From assembly GCA_002633005.1 (NCBI GenBank), contig NMRA01000071.1, positions 161,339-225,338 of the forward strand: a stretch of DNA of 64,000 nt, given 5' to 3'. Below the pieces are notes generated by a model. That model ran no database searches, was not told the DNA's origin, and saw only the letters and a list, made by a program, of their open reading frames with translations. The translations under genes were made by a program, and so were the position numbers. Positions 25,140 through 36,526 of the stretch are shown piece after piece; the first letter of the stretch is position 1; the number at the start of each line of letters is the position of its first letter. Origin of the DNA: Phoronis australis (lineage: Eukaryota; Phoronida; Phoronidae).

Positions 25140-25960
25140 GATATAAGTTATAAAAATGACCACAAGATGGCAGTATAATAATGGACCAACGTTACCATAC
25201 CTCAACAGAATCCTTTTTGTTGAATTTCAAAAAAATTCATCAATGAACTGCGAACATACACAGGAAAAAGGAAACAAATAAAATAGGTGGCACAACAGTC
25301 CTCGAATTGGTCAGAAATTCGTCATCATTTTTGCCAGCTCCATCGAGACACATCTACAAAAGTTGACACAGTTCCAGCAAAGTGCTCAGGAGGTACAGCC
25401 ATGACAATAGTCATCAAACCCGTTCAAAAATCAATGTCAGTTGCAGTCTCCTCATTATGAATGGACCGGACAATTTTCCTTATCATCGATCAAGCAGCTT
25501 CGCATATAGGAAGGCAAACACCAAAAAACAGACTTGTCATTTTTTAAAATGGCGACTAAATAGTGCAGAATCGTCAAAGACATCTAAAAATGGAAAGTTG
25601 CCACCTCAATAGAAACTTAAATGCCAAATTTCATGAAAATCCTTAAAGAACTTCGATACACAGGCAAATGTGAATCCTTCAAATGGCCACTAGGGGACAC
25701 AGCGAAAGTTTCATCTGTCCAAAATCCGTGGTCATCTGTCTGCAGCTTCACAGGAACACATCTACCTAATGTTAGCAAGATCCTTCAAAGGGTTTGGGAG
25801 ACACAACAGGGGACACTGGACACCCAGACACCAGCCCCCACATATAAATATGAGGGCGCAGAAAAAGCACATTATCTGGCACAGAATACATCAAACCTAT
25901 CTGAAAATGGGAAGGTCTCGTTGTGTTCCCCACAATGATCTATTCTCAAAATTTTAACAA
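25140..25960. repeat. Diffuse repeat family with CTCF-like boxes
   Basis: Degenerate units with atttcatgaaaatcctt and a box best seen as tggccactaggggacacagc (25687-25706). Similar pieces lie at 20460, 36170, 44200 and 60000. Confidence 0.5.
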
Positions 25961-26069
25961 AATCAGTTCAGAAACTCCAAAGGTACAGAAGCGAACTTAA
26001 AACATTAGAATTACCACTACAAGGCATGTCAGTAATTAATGAGTGTTAAAGTGTGTCCATTACACCCAC

Positions 26070-26165
26070 CTGTCTCCACCATCCACAATGTCCTGACTTT
26101 TCAAATATCGATCCACAGAATGTTGACTTCCATGATGACTACCATAACCGTTACCATAGTAATCA
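26070..26165 (-). CDS. unc13: UNC13 linker exon (96 nt, symmetric)
   Basis: Acceptor tgtgtttag, donor GACAG/GTGGGT. The first base T completes Ser and the exon ends with AG. It encodes DYYGNGYGSHHGSQHSVD, then RYLKSQDIVDGGD. It has the same phase 2/2 class as its neighbours and a similar Tyr/Gly/Ser-rich composition, so it is a likely cassette exon of the disordered linker. Confidence 0.85.
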
Positions 26166-26299
26166 CTAAACACAAACAATAACAATTTAGACAGAGACAA
26201 ACACAGTGCCTCAACACAAGCTATAATTAAACCAACAACTGAAAAAGGATGATTCTGAAACATGTAATTTGAAGTTGCACAAAGTACATGTACCCAAGT

Positions 26300-26860
26300 C
26301 TAGATAGTCTGCAGTTAGTCTTAGTCAGAACCAGTTTCTCAAGGTTAGTCTTATTCAGCGCCCGTTTCTCACAGTTAGTCATAGTCAGCATCCATTTCTC
26401 AATGTTAGTCTTAGTCAGTTCCAGTTTCTCAAGGTTAGTCTTATTCAGCGCCAGTCTCTCACAGGTAGTCTTAGTCAGCGCCCGTCTCTCAAAGTTAGTC
26501 TAAGTCAGCACCAGTTTCTCAAAGTTAGTCTTAGTCAGCACCTGTTTCTAAAGGTGGTCTTATTCAGCGCCCATTTTCCTAAGTTAGTCTTAGTCAGCGC
26601 CCATCTCTCAAAGTTAGTCTTATTTAGCGCCCGTCTCCCAAAGTTCGTCTTAGTCAGCACCTGTTTCGAAAGGATGGTCTTATTCAGTGCCCATTTCCCA
26701 AAGTTCGTCTTATTCAGTGCCCATTTCCCAAAGTTGGTCTTATTCTGCGCCTATTTCCCAAAGTTCGTCTTATTCAGCGCCCATATCCCAAAGTTCGTCT
26801 TATTCAGCACCCATTTCCCTAAGTTCGTCTTGGTCAGTGCTCATTTCTCAAAGAGGCCAT
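26300..26860. repeat. Minisatellite, about 30-bp unit, about 18 copies
   Basis: Units of ttagtcttagtcagcgcccg, tttctcaaag with drift along the array. ORFs here (LVLVSAHFSK-type peptides) are repeat translations. Confidence 0.92.
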
Positions 26861-27030
26861 CTTTTTACCTTTATTGGCCAAAAATCAGAAATTTGACAGA
26901 AATAACGCTCATTCAATACAAACAAGGAAGTTTGTCCATTTACATATGACGTGATCATGTACATTACTACACATAGTAACATCAGCTATAGCAACGTTTT
27001 TGGCGGGTTAACCAAATTTTAGAATAAATT

Positions 27031-27740
27031 GCAGTGCTCCATGGTAAGCTAAACACCAAGTTGCATTTGGCAACCTGGCAAAATTCCCAGGTCACCAAGC
27101 GAAATCTTAGATCGCCAAAACTGAAAATCTCAGGCACAAAAATCATTTCTCAATTGTGAGTTTTCTGATCGGGCATAAAAAGTTCGTTGACTAAAAAAAG
27201 GTCGAGCGGCCATAACGTCACCGATTGTCCTGCATTCTTCCAATTTCCACCGTGAATACGTAGATGTAGACATATGTTCATTCTCTAACTCATCGGAACA
27301 ACACAGAATGCAGACGACCACAAGGGCTGGTGACGCGAATTCTGCCTAAATTATTTCTTGTTTCTAACACCAAATGTCCCGATTTCACGAAATCAATGGA
27401 TCAATTGTAAAGCAAAGGTAATAAATCCAGGAAAAATTTCGGTAATTTAAAGTTTGCAAGTCAACACATACTTTGAAATGAATTTAGAGAAAATTATTGT
27501 CTGACCTTGGTTTTTAACCATATATCAATAAAGCATAAAAATATTTCCAGGTGATCAGTGCAATGGGCCCACATGCGAGGCCTGCGCACGTCTGATACGT
27601 GTATCAGACCGCCTGCAATTATTTTTATTTTGGTCTGACCTTCATAGTTGCACTTCATGGCCACTTGGGATTGTTCCCAGGTTGCCAAACACAATCTGAG
27701 GTTGCATTGGCGTTCTGCAGGTTGCCATATCAAGTGGTGA
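27031..27740. mobile_element. Decayed inverted-end element (GGCAACCTGG motifs)
   Basis: The left arm holds ttgcatttggcaacctggca and the right arm holds the inverted caggttgccaaacacaatct. The interior block gaggcctgcgcacgtctgat is shared with 41870-41900. No transposase seen. Confidence 0.5.
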
Positions 27741-28811
27741 ATTGAAATACTAGGCTATCCCATCAAACTCCCGAGGCTATGTGGATAGACATTGATATCT
27801 TGGAAATCATCTTCATTGCATCTCTCGTTCATTGTATTCAAAATACTTCTTAAATCGTCGAGTTTGCACACTCCGAATTAAGAAATAGTTCTCTATGCCA
27901 GTATGATGAATGTTCAAGGTATTATTTACTCAAGAGGCTACAATAAACAGAGCTTACATATCACAAAAGTATCCTAGCGCGTGTAAACTTTCACTTTGGT
28001 GACTGGGCCAAGCTTCACTCTGTGTTTTAGTGTAATGAAAACAGGATGCTATGAAAAAGTTCAATCGTTATGGCTTTCAATGTAAAATTGATACAATTGG
28101 TTAAAAACCGTGATGCTTTGAAACGGGATTCTTCCAAATTTAAAGAAATGACAAGGAGCTTTGGTGAGTCTAAAAATTTTAAATTCACCAATTGATCATT
28201 TGAATACGGCATGCAGTGAAGAAGTGAATGGTCACAGTGGAAGAAAGAAATTTAACCTTCAATGCACACACCTGCATGGTTTTAGGCTATTGAATAAACA
28301 GTTTCAGTTCCTTAAAATTCCGTTAGAAAAGAGTACGGTCCAATTTGGCAGCAAAAAAGTTCTCAACCTCTATGTATATATACATTATAACGTCATACGT
28401 GAAATGACTAATATTGTATCAAATGAGCATGCTACAAATAGCCACAAATCTTTAGCATTTCTCAAAAACATAATGGCCTTCATTCTGTTTGAGCAGATTA
28501 TGGACTTGGGTCGTAGCAGAATTTCTGGCTTTCAGCCTTAGCCAGATTTTCGTAAAAAGGCTGACCCATCCGTAGATTGATTTTTAGCCAATAGACACCT
28601 GGACAAACAGGCTTGAGATGTGCCCCCACCATGACATTGCAGACATCACTTTCTTCACTAAAATGTCAGAAACTCACAATAATCAACATCACACACCGTC
28701 TTTAGACTAACTCAATCAATTGGAGTTCTATCCGTGAACATCAAACCCTTCCCTGCATTTGCACTGGATTCACTTTGTCACTTACTCCAGTTCAAATGAC
28801 TTAAGATCCCA

Positions 28812-28965
28812 ATCAGTTCTCAGTCACAACTTCCTGCTTACAGACCAATAACATGTCCTAGCCAGTTCTCAGTCACAACTTCCTGCTTACAGACCAATAA
28901 CATGTCCTAGCCAGTTCTCAGTCACAACTTCCTGCTTACAGACCAATAACATGTCCTAGCCAGTT
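28812..28965. repeat. Minisatellite, 49-bp unit, 3 copies
   Basis: Units of cagttctcagtcacaacttc, ctgcttacagaccaataaca. Confidence 0.92.
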
Positions 28966-29131
28966 TTCGTAAACTGGTGATTAGTTATTCAAGTGCAAAC
29001 TGTTATTAGTTTGCAATTAGGAAAATGAACACTTAAAATTATTTCACTTAAAAGCTTTAACTATATACACACAAACAATACATGCACCCACGCACACACG
29101 CACTAACCCACCTGCCCACACCGTGTCAAAA

Positions 29132-29276
29132 TTAAAGCAGTGTATATTCTGTTAAACAGACTAACAGTGTATATTCTGTTAAACAGACTAACAGTGTATA
29201 TTCTGTTAAACAGACTAGCAGTGTATATTCTGTTAAACAGACTAACAGTGTATATTCTGTTAAACAGACTAACAAA
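29132..29276. repeat. Minisatellite, 27-bp unit, 5 copies
   Basis: Nearly perfect cagtgtatattctgttaaac units ending about 20 bases from the donor of the exon at 29296-29424. Confidence 0.95.
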
Positions 29277-29295
29277 ACAATGTTAGCATTCCCAC

Positions 29296-29424
29296 CTTTC
29301 CCTGGCCTGAGTCAAAGGTCGACTGTTGTAGTAAAGAGGCTCTGAACTTTCAGTATCACTTCGACCGTGATGGTAAGGACTGTCATGTGGAGGGTAGTCA
29401 CGTTGATCTTCATATTGGTCAAAG
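29296..29424 (-). CDS. unc13: UNC13 linker exon (129 nt, symmetric)
   Basis: Acceptor tggtttcag, donor AAAG/GTGGGA. The first base completes Ser (AG+C) and the exon ends with AG. It encodes FDQYEDQRDYPPHDSPYH, then HGRSDTESSEPLYYNSRP and LTQARE. The length is a multiple of three and both ends are phase 2, so it could be skipped without frameshift. A 27-bp minisatellite ends about 20 bases beyond the donor. The sequence is low-complexity and Tyr/Asp/Ser-rich with no recognised fold. Confidence 0.85.
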
Positions 29425-29644
29425 CTGAAACCAAGCAGAAGTGGAAAGGTCAAGGTTATCTAGGACCCTGGAAAAATTTCAAATCTGGCTCAAACTCGAA
29501 TGAAACTTTCAGGTACTATGCTTTGTGCTCTGTACTTCAAAATACTGTTCGGAACAGTTTTAAAATGTTCCACTTTTGCATGAGGGCTATCAAAAACAGG
29601 ACTTTCACATTTTCTTTAAATCAAATCTGCATTTATAAAACAAA

Positions 29645-29868
29645 AGAATATATATAGGTAAATAAAACAACAAGAATGGATCTACTGAAATTTTCGGATA
29701 TGATAATATCCTTCGTCAACAGAAACAGAAATAAAGTAAAATCAAACACAATTGTCATATAGTGTTTGATTTTACTTATTATTTCTGTTTCTGTTGACGA
29801 AGGATGTTATTTTATCCGAAAATTTCAGTAGATCCATTCTTCTTGTTTTATTTACCTATATATATTCT
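29645..29868. mobile_element. Fold-back element (224 bp, near-perfect palindrome)
   Basis: The left arm agaatatatataggtaaata is mirrored by tatttacctatatatattct, and the inner arms (ggatctactgaaattttcgg, tccttcgtcaacagaaacag) also match, leaving a loop of about 20 bases near 29750. Non-coding miniature inverted-repeat element. Confidence 0.85.
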
Positions 29869-29997
29869 ACATTTCGTGAAACAATAGTATCCTTGAGGAT
29901 CTGGATCGCCTTATTTAGTTTTAGATTTATTTTCTACGTTATTTAAAACAAGAGGAATGTATAATTGAGAAAACTAACTGTTCATCATTTTTGAGAT

Positions 29998-30180
29998 GTT
30001 ATCTGGAATATTTATATCAAATGGAATGTGACCATGTCATTAATACTGTTGTCTTGAATATTCATATCAAATGGAATGTGACCATGTCATTAATACTGTT
30101 GTCTTGAACATTCATATCAAATGGAATGTGACCATGTCATTACTGTTGTCTTGAACATTCATATCAAATGGAATTTACTC
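29998..30180. repeat. Minisatellite, about 48-bp unit, 3-4 copies
   Basis: Units of catatcaaatggaatgtgac, catgtcattaatactgttgt. Confidence 0.9.
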
Positions 30181-30255
30181 AATGTTCGTAATGCCATTGT
30201 TTTCTAAAAAATGTGCTTAATATTCTTTTGCACTTAATTTTACTTAACCCTTATC

Positions 30256-30705
30256 CAAGGTACCTAAACTACACGTTTAACAGATTCGTAAACACGGCCC
30301 ACAGACGCATGAACACGACTCACGGAGCTGCAAACACCGTCCACTGACTCACAAACACGGGAACGAACTCACAAAACACGATCCACGCACCCAAATACAC
30401 GGGACACGGACTCATATTCCCGAGGAAACACGGTTAACGGACCGCAAAACATGGTTTACAAACAAAATGGAGATGTCAGCTGACCAAGGAAGCCGATGAG
30501 TCCGTGACCCGTGTTTGGCGGTCCGTTAACCGTGTTTCCTCGTGAACGGAGTCCGTGTCCCGTGTATTTGGGTACATGGACCGTGTTTTGCGAGTCCGTT
30601 CCCGTGCTTGTGAGTCAGTGGACGGTGTTTGCAGGTCCGTGAGTCGTGTTCATGCGTCCGTGCCCGTGTTTATGAGTCCGTTGACCATGTAGTTTAGGTA
30701 CCTTG
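30256..30705. mobile_element. Fold-back element nested in piggyBac-like terminus
   Basis: Ends CAAGGTACCTAAACTAC and GTAGTTTAGGTACCTTG. TTATC is duplicated at 30251-30255 and 30706-30710. The arms of about 200 bases are mirrored and made of repeated cacggactcac-type and gagtccgtgtcccgtgt-type blocks. No coding capacity. Confidence 0.88.
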
Positions 30706-31311
30706 TTATCCTGCTAAGCCTCTATTCAGACAACTTTCCCTGTGCACTGAGCTAAGTAGGTCACCATTGCTGCTGTGCACTGGGCTGTTATGAAGGTCAC
30801 TCAGACTAATGACCTAACATGTTTAGATTGGAAATTTGAAGGGGTTATGTCAACTTGACATAAAAGTGGCCTGCATGAAAGTTGTTCAGAATTTATTGGA
30901 GATTTTCATCATATGCATATCTTTACTGTAGCCTTGGTGTAAATAATTCTATAAACTTTCAAACTGAACACTCTTTGTTTTTATCTGTTTTTGTACATGA
31001 GAACATTAGAGCTGACACTCAAAAACCGTAATAAGCATTAAATGAGACTTGCATGTTTAATAAAGCACATTTATTGTCTGTAACATCACATCTACAAACA
31101 AGAATGTACAGTACCTCAACTTTGCACGATTACAAATTCATGACTGGTGCAGTTGCTTGCTAAAGTCTGTTTTGAATTTCACATTGGTGTGCAAAAACTT
31201 GAACCATGGGTGGAGACACAAAGCTATTCTGTGAAAGTCACAAAAATATCTAGTTCTGAATGAGTTCCATAATGTTTCAGAGGCCCTTTCATTATGCCTG
31301 AAGGGGGTGAG

Positions 31312-31560
31312 TCAACCATCGTCGTAGGCCCCTCCAAGTTCAGCTTCAGGGACCGATAACTCCTCCAAAATTGCACTGAGATCCAAATCGAAAGAATCTG
31401 CATTACTGTGCCTGTTGTGTTAAGTTTCCCCGTCACTGTCACCGTCACTTTCGAGTGCCAATTCCAGCTCGTTTTCACTATGTGAGTCCAAGAAAACTTC
31501 CTCACCAAACTGGTCAATAGTCACCTTACCACGTTTGGCACCAGCCAAGATACAACTAAC
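31312..31560 (-). pseudogene. piggyBac transposase N-terminal relic
   Basis: One frame reads VTIDQFGEEVFLDSHSEN, then ELELALESDGDSDGET, a TAA stop, and then NADSFDLDLSAILEELSV before a TGA. An acidic Ser/Asp-rich stretch like this is typical of the N terminus of piggyBac transposases. The catalytic Asp-rich core is absent from the element. Assignment rests mostly on the element's TTAA ends. Confidence 0.5.
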
Positions 31561-32257
31561 GTAAACTTTCAAATATCTCGGAAACAAATAACCACAGCCA
31601 TATGTTGTAAATCAGAAAAATGTACAGGAAACTATGAACTGCGGAATGCGCATGCTCATGTATATAATCAACATACGGGGCTTTCACAATTTCTGAATGA
31701 AAAACACCAGTGTACTGGGGTGCGTACACACTCCTTGCGCAGCCTAGCCGTAGCTTATTATAGGCGATTGAGCACAACCGACGCAATTTAATAGGATAAT
31801 AGACTTGTCGGCTGACCTCGCCTAGCGCAGGATAAGGGTTAATAGACACATGGCTGATTGGTATAAAATAAACATCAAATTCAGAATTTAAACTTTTAAC
31901 TCATTAAATCCACTAGTTTTGAAGATATTTGGTCGGTAAGGACCCATATAACCTTAAGAAACAGAGACAGGGTTGAGACACGGAGTGAGAGGTACAACTA
32001 TACAATGTGCGTGTAGGACCAGCTGACATTCCAGGAAAGACAATGAAGCTTCACCACACTTTGGTGCAATACACTCTAACAAATCTCACAAAATGTCTCA
32101 ACCACCACTTTAATTGATGGTTAATATACGCATGGGTGCCTGGAGCAAGTATTTACAAAACAGTTGCATTAACAACATTTTAATTTAGTTGTTCAAGTGC
32201 CATCAACCCTGTGATCCCATAGTAACACTTTCAGCCTTCAACCAAAAACTGGAATAC

Positions 32258-32414
32258 CTGTCATAGCGACTGTCCATGCTATCGTCATAGTAACGGTCAT
32301 CATGTGTGAGGCGAGGACGTTCACTTCCCAACTGATGGGCAGACACATTGTGCTGATGGCGCGTGGGATAGTTGATATCACTAGTATAGTCACTGTCTGC
32401 ATCAGACATACCAG
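32258..32414 (-). CDS. unc13: UNC13 exon, acidic Tyr-rich linker
   Basis: This 157-nt exon follows a gttacag acceptor and is read with one base carried in. It ends with AG of a codon before GTATTC. It encodes GMSDADSDYTSDINYPTR, then HQHNVSAHQLGSERPRL and THDDRYYDDSMDSRYD. The DSDYTSD core corresponds to the DSDYRSE motif found in the same place in vertebrate Munc13s, after the post-C2A helix. This is the start of the long disordered linker. Confidence 0.85.
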
Positions 32415-33184
32415 CTGTAACATACATGAGATATACTATATCAGATGTGTATAATGACTCTATAACAGACCACGTATTATACGCATGAGTTACTACTCCA
32501 GTCAGATACTGTGTAAGACAAGAGAGCAACAAACCACAACTTCAGAATAAGAAGTTTTAACTTAAAAACATCTGAACCATTTGGCGGACATGTTCAGCTG
32601 TAATTGGTCATCAACTGAAAGGTTGAGCAACTCAATGTAGGAATCTCTGACAGCCCACATCAGGGTCGTTTCTAGACGTGTTTACTACTAATATGAAGAA
32701 ATCATTAAGCAATGACGTGCAAAACACATGTCACACATCTACCAAATTCTCATTGAGACACACAATATGAACATTAATTAAGACTGTAGACATACATTTT
32801 ACATTATGCTCCATAAACAATGAGATAACAAACTAACTTTTGGTACAAAATCTTGGGACACAATATGGCAGACAGGTAAAACTGACATTTCTGTCAACTT
32901 TCTCAATAACAATTATAACTTCTCAAGAAAATTTACTTCTTTTAGCATGACCTGCATTACCCAATAGCTATTACCACACAGTCAGCATTTGTTCAAATTT
33001 AGAGTATTTGCAACAATGTGGTAAGCATTAGAAAATAGAAGTACCGCTAGTTTAGCAATATTATTTTTGTCCAGAATTGATTTTCTTACGTAATAGTCAT
33101 AACATTTAATATTGAACTGTGTATACATACACTGTGAATAAGCCCTCCTGTGTTGACTCTTTAGAAAGTTCATCTAAAATAGAT

Positions 33185-33722
33185 AGGACACTTCATTAAT
33201 GAAAGAACAAGGAGAATATAAGAGATAGACAATGAATGAGACAGACAGTGAGTGAGACAGACAGGAAAAGAGACAGACAGTGAATGAGACAGACAGTGAA
33301 TGAAACTGACAGTGAATGACACAGGCAGTGAATGATATGCTCAGTGAATGAGAAACACAGTGAATGAGAGACAGTGAATGAGACAGGCATTGAATGAGAC
33401 AGGCAGTGAATGAGATACCCAGTGAATGAGACAGAAAGTGAATGAGACAGACAGTGAATGAGACAGACAGTGAATGAGACAGACAGTGAATGAGACAGGC
33501 AGTGAATGAGACAGGCAGTGAATGAGACAGGCAGTGAATGAGATACACAGTGAATGAGACAAGACACTGAATGAGACAGACAGTGAATGAGACAGACAGT
33601 GAACGAGACAGACAGAGAATGAGATACACAGTGAATGAGATACACAGTGAATGAGAAAGGCACTAAATGAGACTGGCAGTGAATGAGACGGACAGTGAAT
33701 GAGATACACAGTGAATGAGATA
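33185..33722. repeat. Minisatellite, 16-bp unit, about 33 copies
   Basis: Units of gacagacagtgaatga with gatacacagtgaatga variants. The minus-strand ORFs (SFTVCLIHCLSHS peptides) are artefacts. Confidence 0.93.
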
Positions 33723-34617
33723 GACAATCATGGTGACCTTTTCGAACACAGGAGCAATCATGAGAAAACCTCGAATAACTTGAAAACGTTGAGCCACACT
33801 GGAAAAATGGATACCGCTTGACAAGACATATCGACAACAATCTTTTCCACAGCTTCTTTTACCATTATTGGAGATCAACCAACATCTGCAGGGCAAAAAT
33901 TGCAGGCTAACTAGTGCAGAGTTACTATTGCGGAGTAACTAGTGCAGACTAAATAGTACAGAGTAATTAGTGTATGACAGCAATTAGAGAAGACAGCCAA
34001 CAATGCCTTATAAAAAGCGAACAACAATAGTTTTCATTGAAAGTTGACAATTTTGTCTAGCTTCGTCAAAATGACTGCAAAAAACCAAGAAAGCAGAGGA
34101 TATATAACATTCCTTCATTCTACAATAAGCTGTAAATCTTTACTGCAAAATTTCAGCGATATTATTAGATTTTTTTAACTCTTATATACATAAACCAACA
34201 TGGTATCATAACAGAGGCTCTCTCAAATCTTGTCTTGGTGGCTTGTCAAACAGCAGATTATTTTGTAAAAATACCTATAAGTGATATGCAAGAGATAGCA
34301 CTTCAGTGACACAAAGTAGCAAAAGACTACACTACACAACATCTAAAACCACAGTGAACCATGCATATTTAATCAAACACATCTACACAAGTACACAACA
34401 TACAAAGAAATTTTCACTGGAGCACAGAGTAATTTACAAGTACTGCTCAGACCTTGCATCTAAGATGAAGCTCAGACTACCAATGGGAAGGACAAGTCTT
34501 CTAATGGGAAGGACAGACTTTCTGATGAGAAGAAAAAACCTCAGCAGCGTGACATAGCTTAACAGTTACTTTGAGTACAAAATGAAGAGGCCTGTCCTTT
34601 ACATCACAACCCCCGTC

Positions 34618-35247
34618 TGTCAGAATATAGTCTGACAGTATTTTTAGTTGTATTGTTTTGTTTTTTTATTCCGTTTAATTGCCATGATCCCTGAATTAAG
34701 TACAATGATGATGTAATTTGTTTACTTCAAAATAGTATGGAACTTTCTAGAAGACACTGGCATGACGGTGATTAATACATTCTGGAATATTCCAGAGACT
34801 AGTACATGTTTGTAGAATGTTTGGGTAGATTCAGGAAAGTTCTAGAATGTGCTTGGATTGATGTAAAGTTCCAGAACAATGCATTAGGCTATAAATACAC
34901 ACGCACGGGTTTGTGTTAGTCAGATAATCAGCAGTTCAAGAAAGTTAATCAGGAGAATTACAGTTGAGTTGCAGTGAAGAGAATCAGCAGTTACATCGAT
35001 AGTCAATAGAGCCAGCTATAGAGATAGCAGGTTATTGAATTGACGAGTGTAAAAGTTGCTGAACGTGTCTCAGAAGTTTATCAAATGTCAAGGCTTCGCA
35101 GCACTGGCTGGAGCATAGAGCAGACATTATGTCGGACATTTTGTTTGAGTAGGATTGTGAACGTACGGTCGGGATTAATAAAGGACTCACTCGAACCAGT
35201 CTTCAGTCAGTCGTCGCACCGAAAGCTATTAGCACCGGTCTGTAACA
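34618..35247 (+). mobile_element. Probable solo LTR with heat-shock-type promoter
   Basis: A TGT...ACA bounded stretch with a TATA box (TATAAAT, 34890-34896), a polyadenylation signal (AATAAA, 35177-35182) and a final 65 bases resembling U5. No primer-binding site or coding region follows, so a solo LTR fits best. Upstream of the TATA box are several canonical heat-shock elements. The ends are provisional because no clean target duplication is visible. Confidence 0.55.
34740..34876 (+). promoter_or_regulatory. Cluster of heat-shock elements upstream of a TATA box
   Basis: Alternating GAA/TTC pentamers: GAActTTCtaGAA at 34740-34752, TTCtgGAAtaTTC at 34780-34792, TTCagGAAagTTCtaGAA at 34830-34847 and TTCcaGAA at 34869-34876. 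The TATA box follows 14 bases later. These match the binding rule for trimeric heat-shock factor. Confidence 0.8.
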
Positions 35248-35620
35248 ACCTGCGCCCACCCACACACGGGGAAAAACGCGACACCGTCTTTCTCATCAAA
35301 ATTCAATCCTTCCCATCAAAAACCTTCGCCTTCCCACCAGGCCCCCTCCCCTCCTGCCTTAACGAAACATTTTATGTGCCCATGAATCAGGACGTGTTCT
35401 GTAAAATACTATTCACCTTGATATACAACAGGCATCAAAACTATCACATTTTGTCTTCAAGAGCAGAAACTAAAAACAACTGATCATTACTTTATGGTAG
35501 TCATGCACGTGGTAATCTAAATTTACATGTGTAACTCATCTAAATGCATGCAAGAGCTCGGTGCTCAAAGCTAACAGCAGTGGCTGCAGTGACAAGAGCG
35601 ACTAAAGGAAAGAGACTCAC

Positions 35621-35638
35621 CTGTCCACCAGTCAGATC
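35621..35638 (-). CDS. unc13: Candidate 18-nt UNC13 microexon
   Basis: The acceptor cctttctag, 18 bases and a near-consensus CAG/GTGAGT donor encode Asp-Leu-Thr-Gly-Gly-Gln in phase 0. The preceding exon ends in phase 0, so entry is in frame. The next firm exon (32414-32258) needs one extra base, so either another small exon lies between, or an internal donor (GTGGAC after 10 bases) is used, giving Asp-Leu-Thr-Ala-Gly-Met in frame. Both options remain open. Confidence 0.4.
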
Positions 35639-35814
35639 CTAGAAAGGTGATTCACAGAGACAGTATTAGACAGGATGGCTACAGATGCTATATCACGTCA
35701 CACAACACAATGCTCATCAACTAGCGGAGAATAGTCTGAGAAAATGTTCACTTGAGAGCAGCAACACGTCAATCAGAAAAGCTTTAATCCCTGCCTTAGT
35801 TCTCAAGTCAACTT

Positions 35815-35915
35815 TGCACATGAACAGAAGCACCACCCACACATGAACAGAAGCACCATCCACACATGAACAGAAGCACCATCCACACATGAACAGAAGC
35901 ACCACCCACACATGA
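35815..35915. repeat. Minisatellite, 23-bp unit, 4 copies
   Basis: Near-perfect cacatgaacagaagcaccac units. Confidence 0.92.
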
Positions 35916-36324
35916 CAACATATAACCATGTACATCACAAAAGGCAAAAATGAAAGGCGTGCTCATCTTCTCAGAAATGTCCACTGAGTAACACCAGTAA
36001 CTTTTCATTAAATCTACAATCTGAAGCACTACTCATCCCAGCCAAAGACATCATCAAACTTGGTAGAATAATTGAGACAAACACAAAACTTAACACAACA
36101 ATAATCAATAGAATCCTAAAGAAAGAAAAAACCTGCCTGGTTTCCAACTGAAACACTTCCCTCAAATTTCATAACGATTTTTCAAACCGCTTGGCAGACA
36201 AAAAGCCGCATGTTACAAAACACCATTAATATACAAATTGCCTCTGGGGTGCACAACATGCTGAAGCTGTGGGAAAATGGACAGGTGCTGCTTTCTTGCT
36301 GAGACACAGGAACTGCACAGGTTA

Positions 36325-36526
36325 AGAAACAGAGACTGTACAGGGTGAGAGATAGAGACACAGAAAGTGCAGTGTGAGACACACGGAGAACAGGGTGAGA
36401 CTTAGAGAGTACAGGGTGAGACACAGACAGTGCACGGTGAGAGGCTGGGACTGTACAGGGTGAGACAGAATACAGGGTGAGAAACTAGGACTGTACAAGG
36501 TGAGAGAGAGTACAAGGTGAGCAATA
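36325..36526. repeat. Degenerate minisatellite (gtacagggtgagac), left part
   Basis: Irregular units of about 22-30 bases. The same array continues at 37126-37590 after the element at 36527-37125. Confidence 0.85.

Larger units (their letters stand above)
30248..31838 (-). mobile_element. piggyBac-like element remnant, TTAA flanks
   Basis: TTAA at 30244-30247 and 31839-31842 flanks inverted ends. The right end inverted reads CCCTTATCCTGCGCTAGGC. The left end is CCCTTATC followed, after a nested insertion, by CTGCTAAGCC. TTAA targets with CCC-starting termini are typical of piggyBac. A coding relic lies at 31312-31560. The element is 1.59 kb including 455 bp of nested insertion plus duplication. 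Confidence 0.8.

Noticed and set aside
33095-33121. 27-nt exon candidate before a GTAAGA (minus strand)
   Set aside because: Splice sites are acceptable, but phase 0 in and out does not supply the extra base needed between 37603 and 32414, and the encoded peptide has no resemblance to UNC13.
33174-33840. ORF of 214 residues with many Cys/His (possible metal-binding repeat protein)
   Set aside because: It is a translation of the 16-bp array, three overlapping frames look alike, and no splice or start context supports it.
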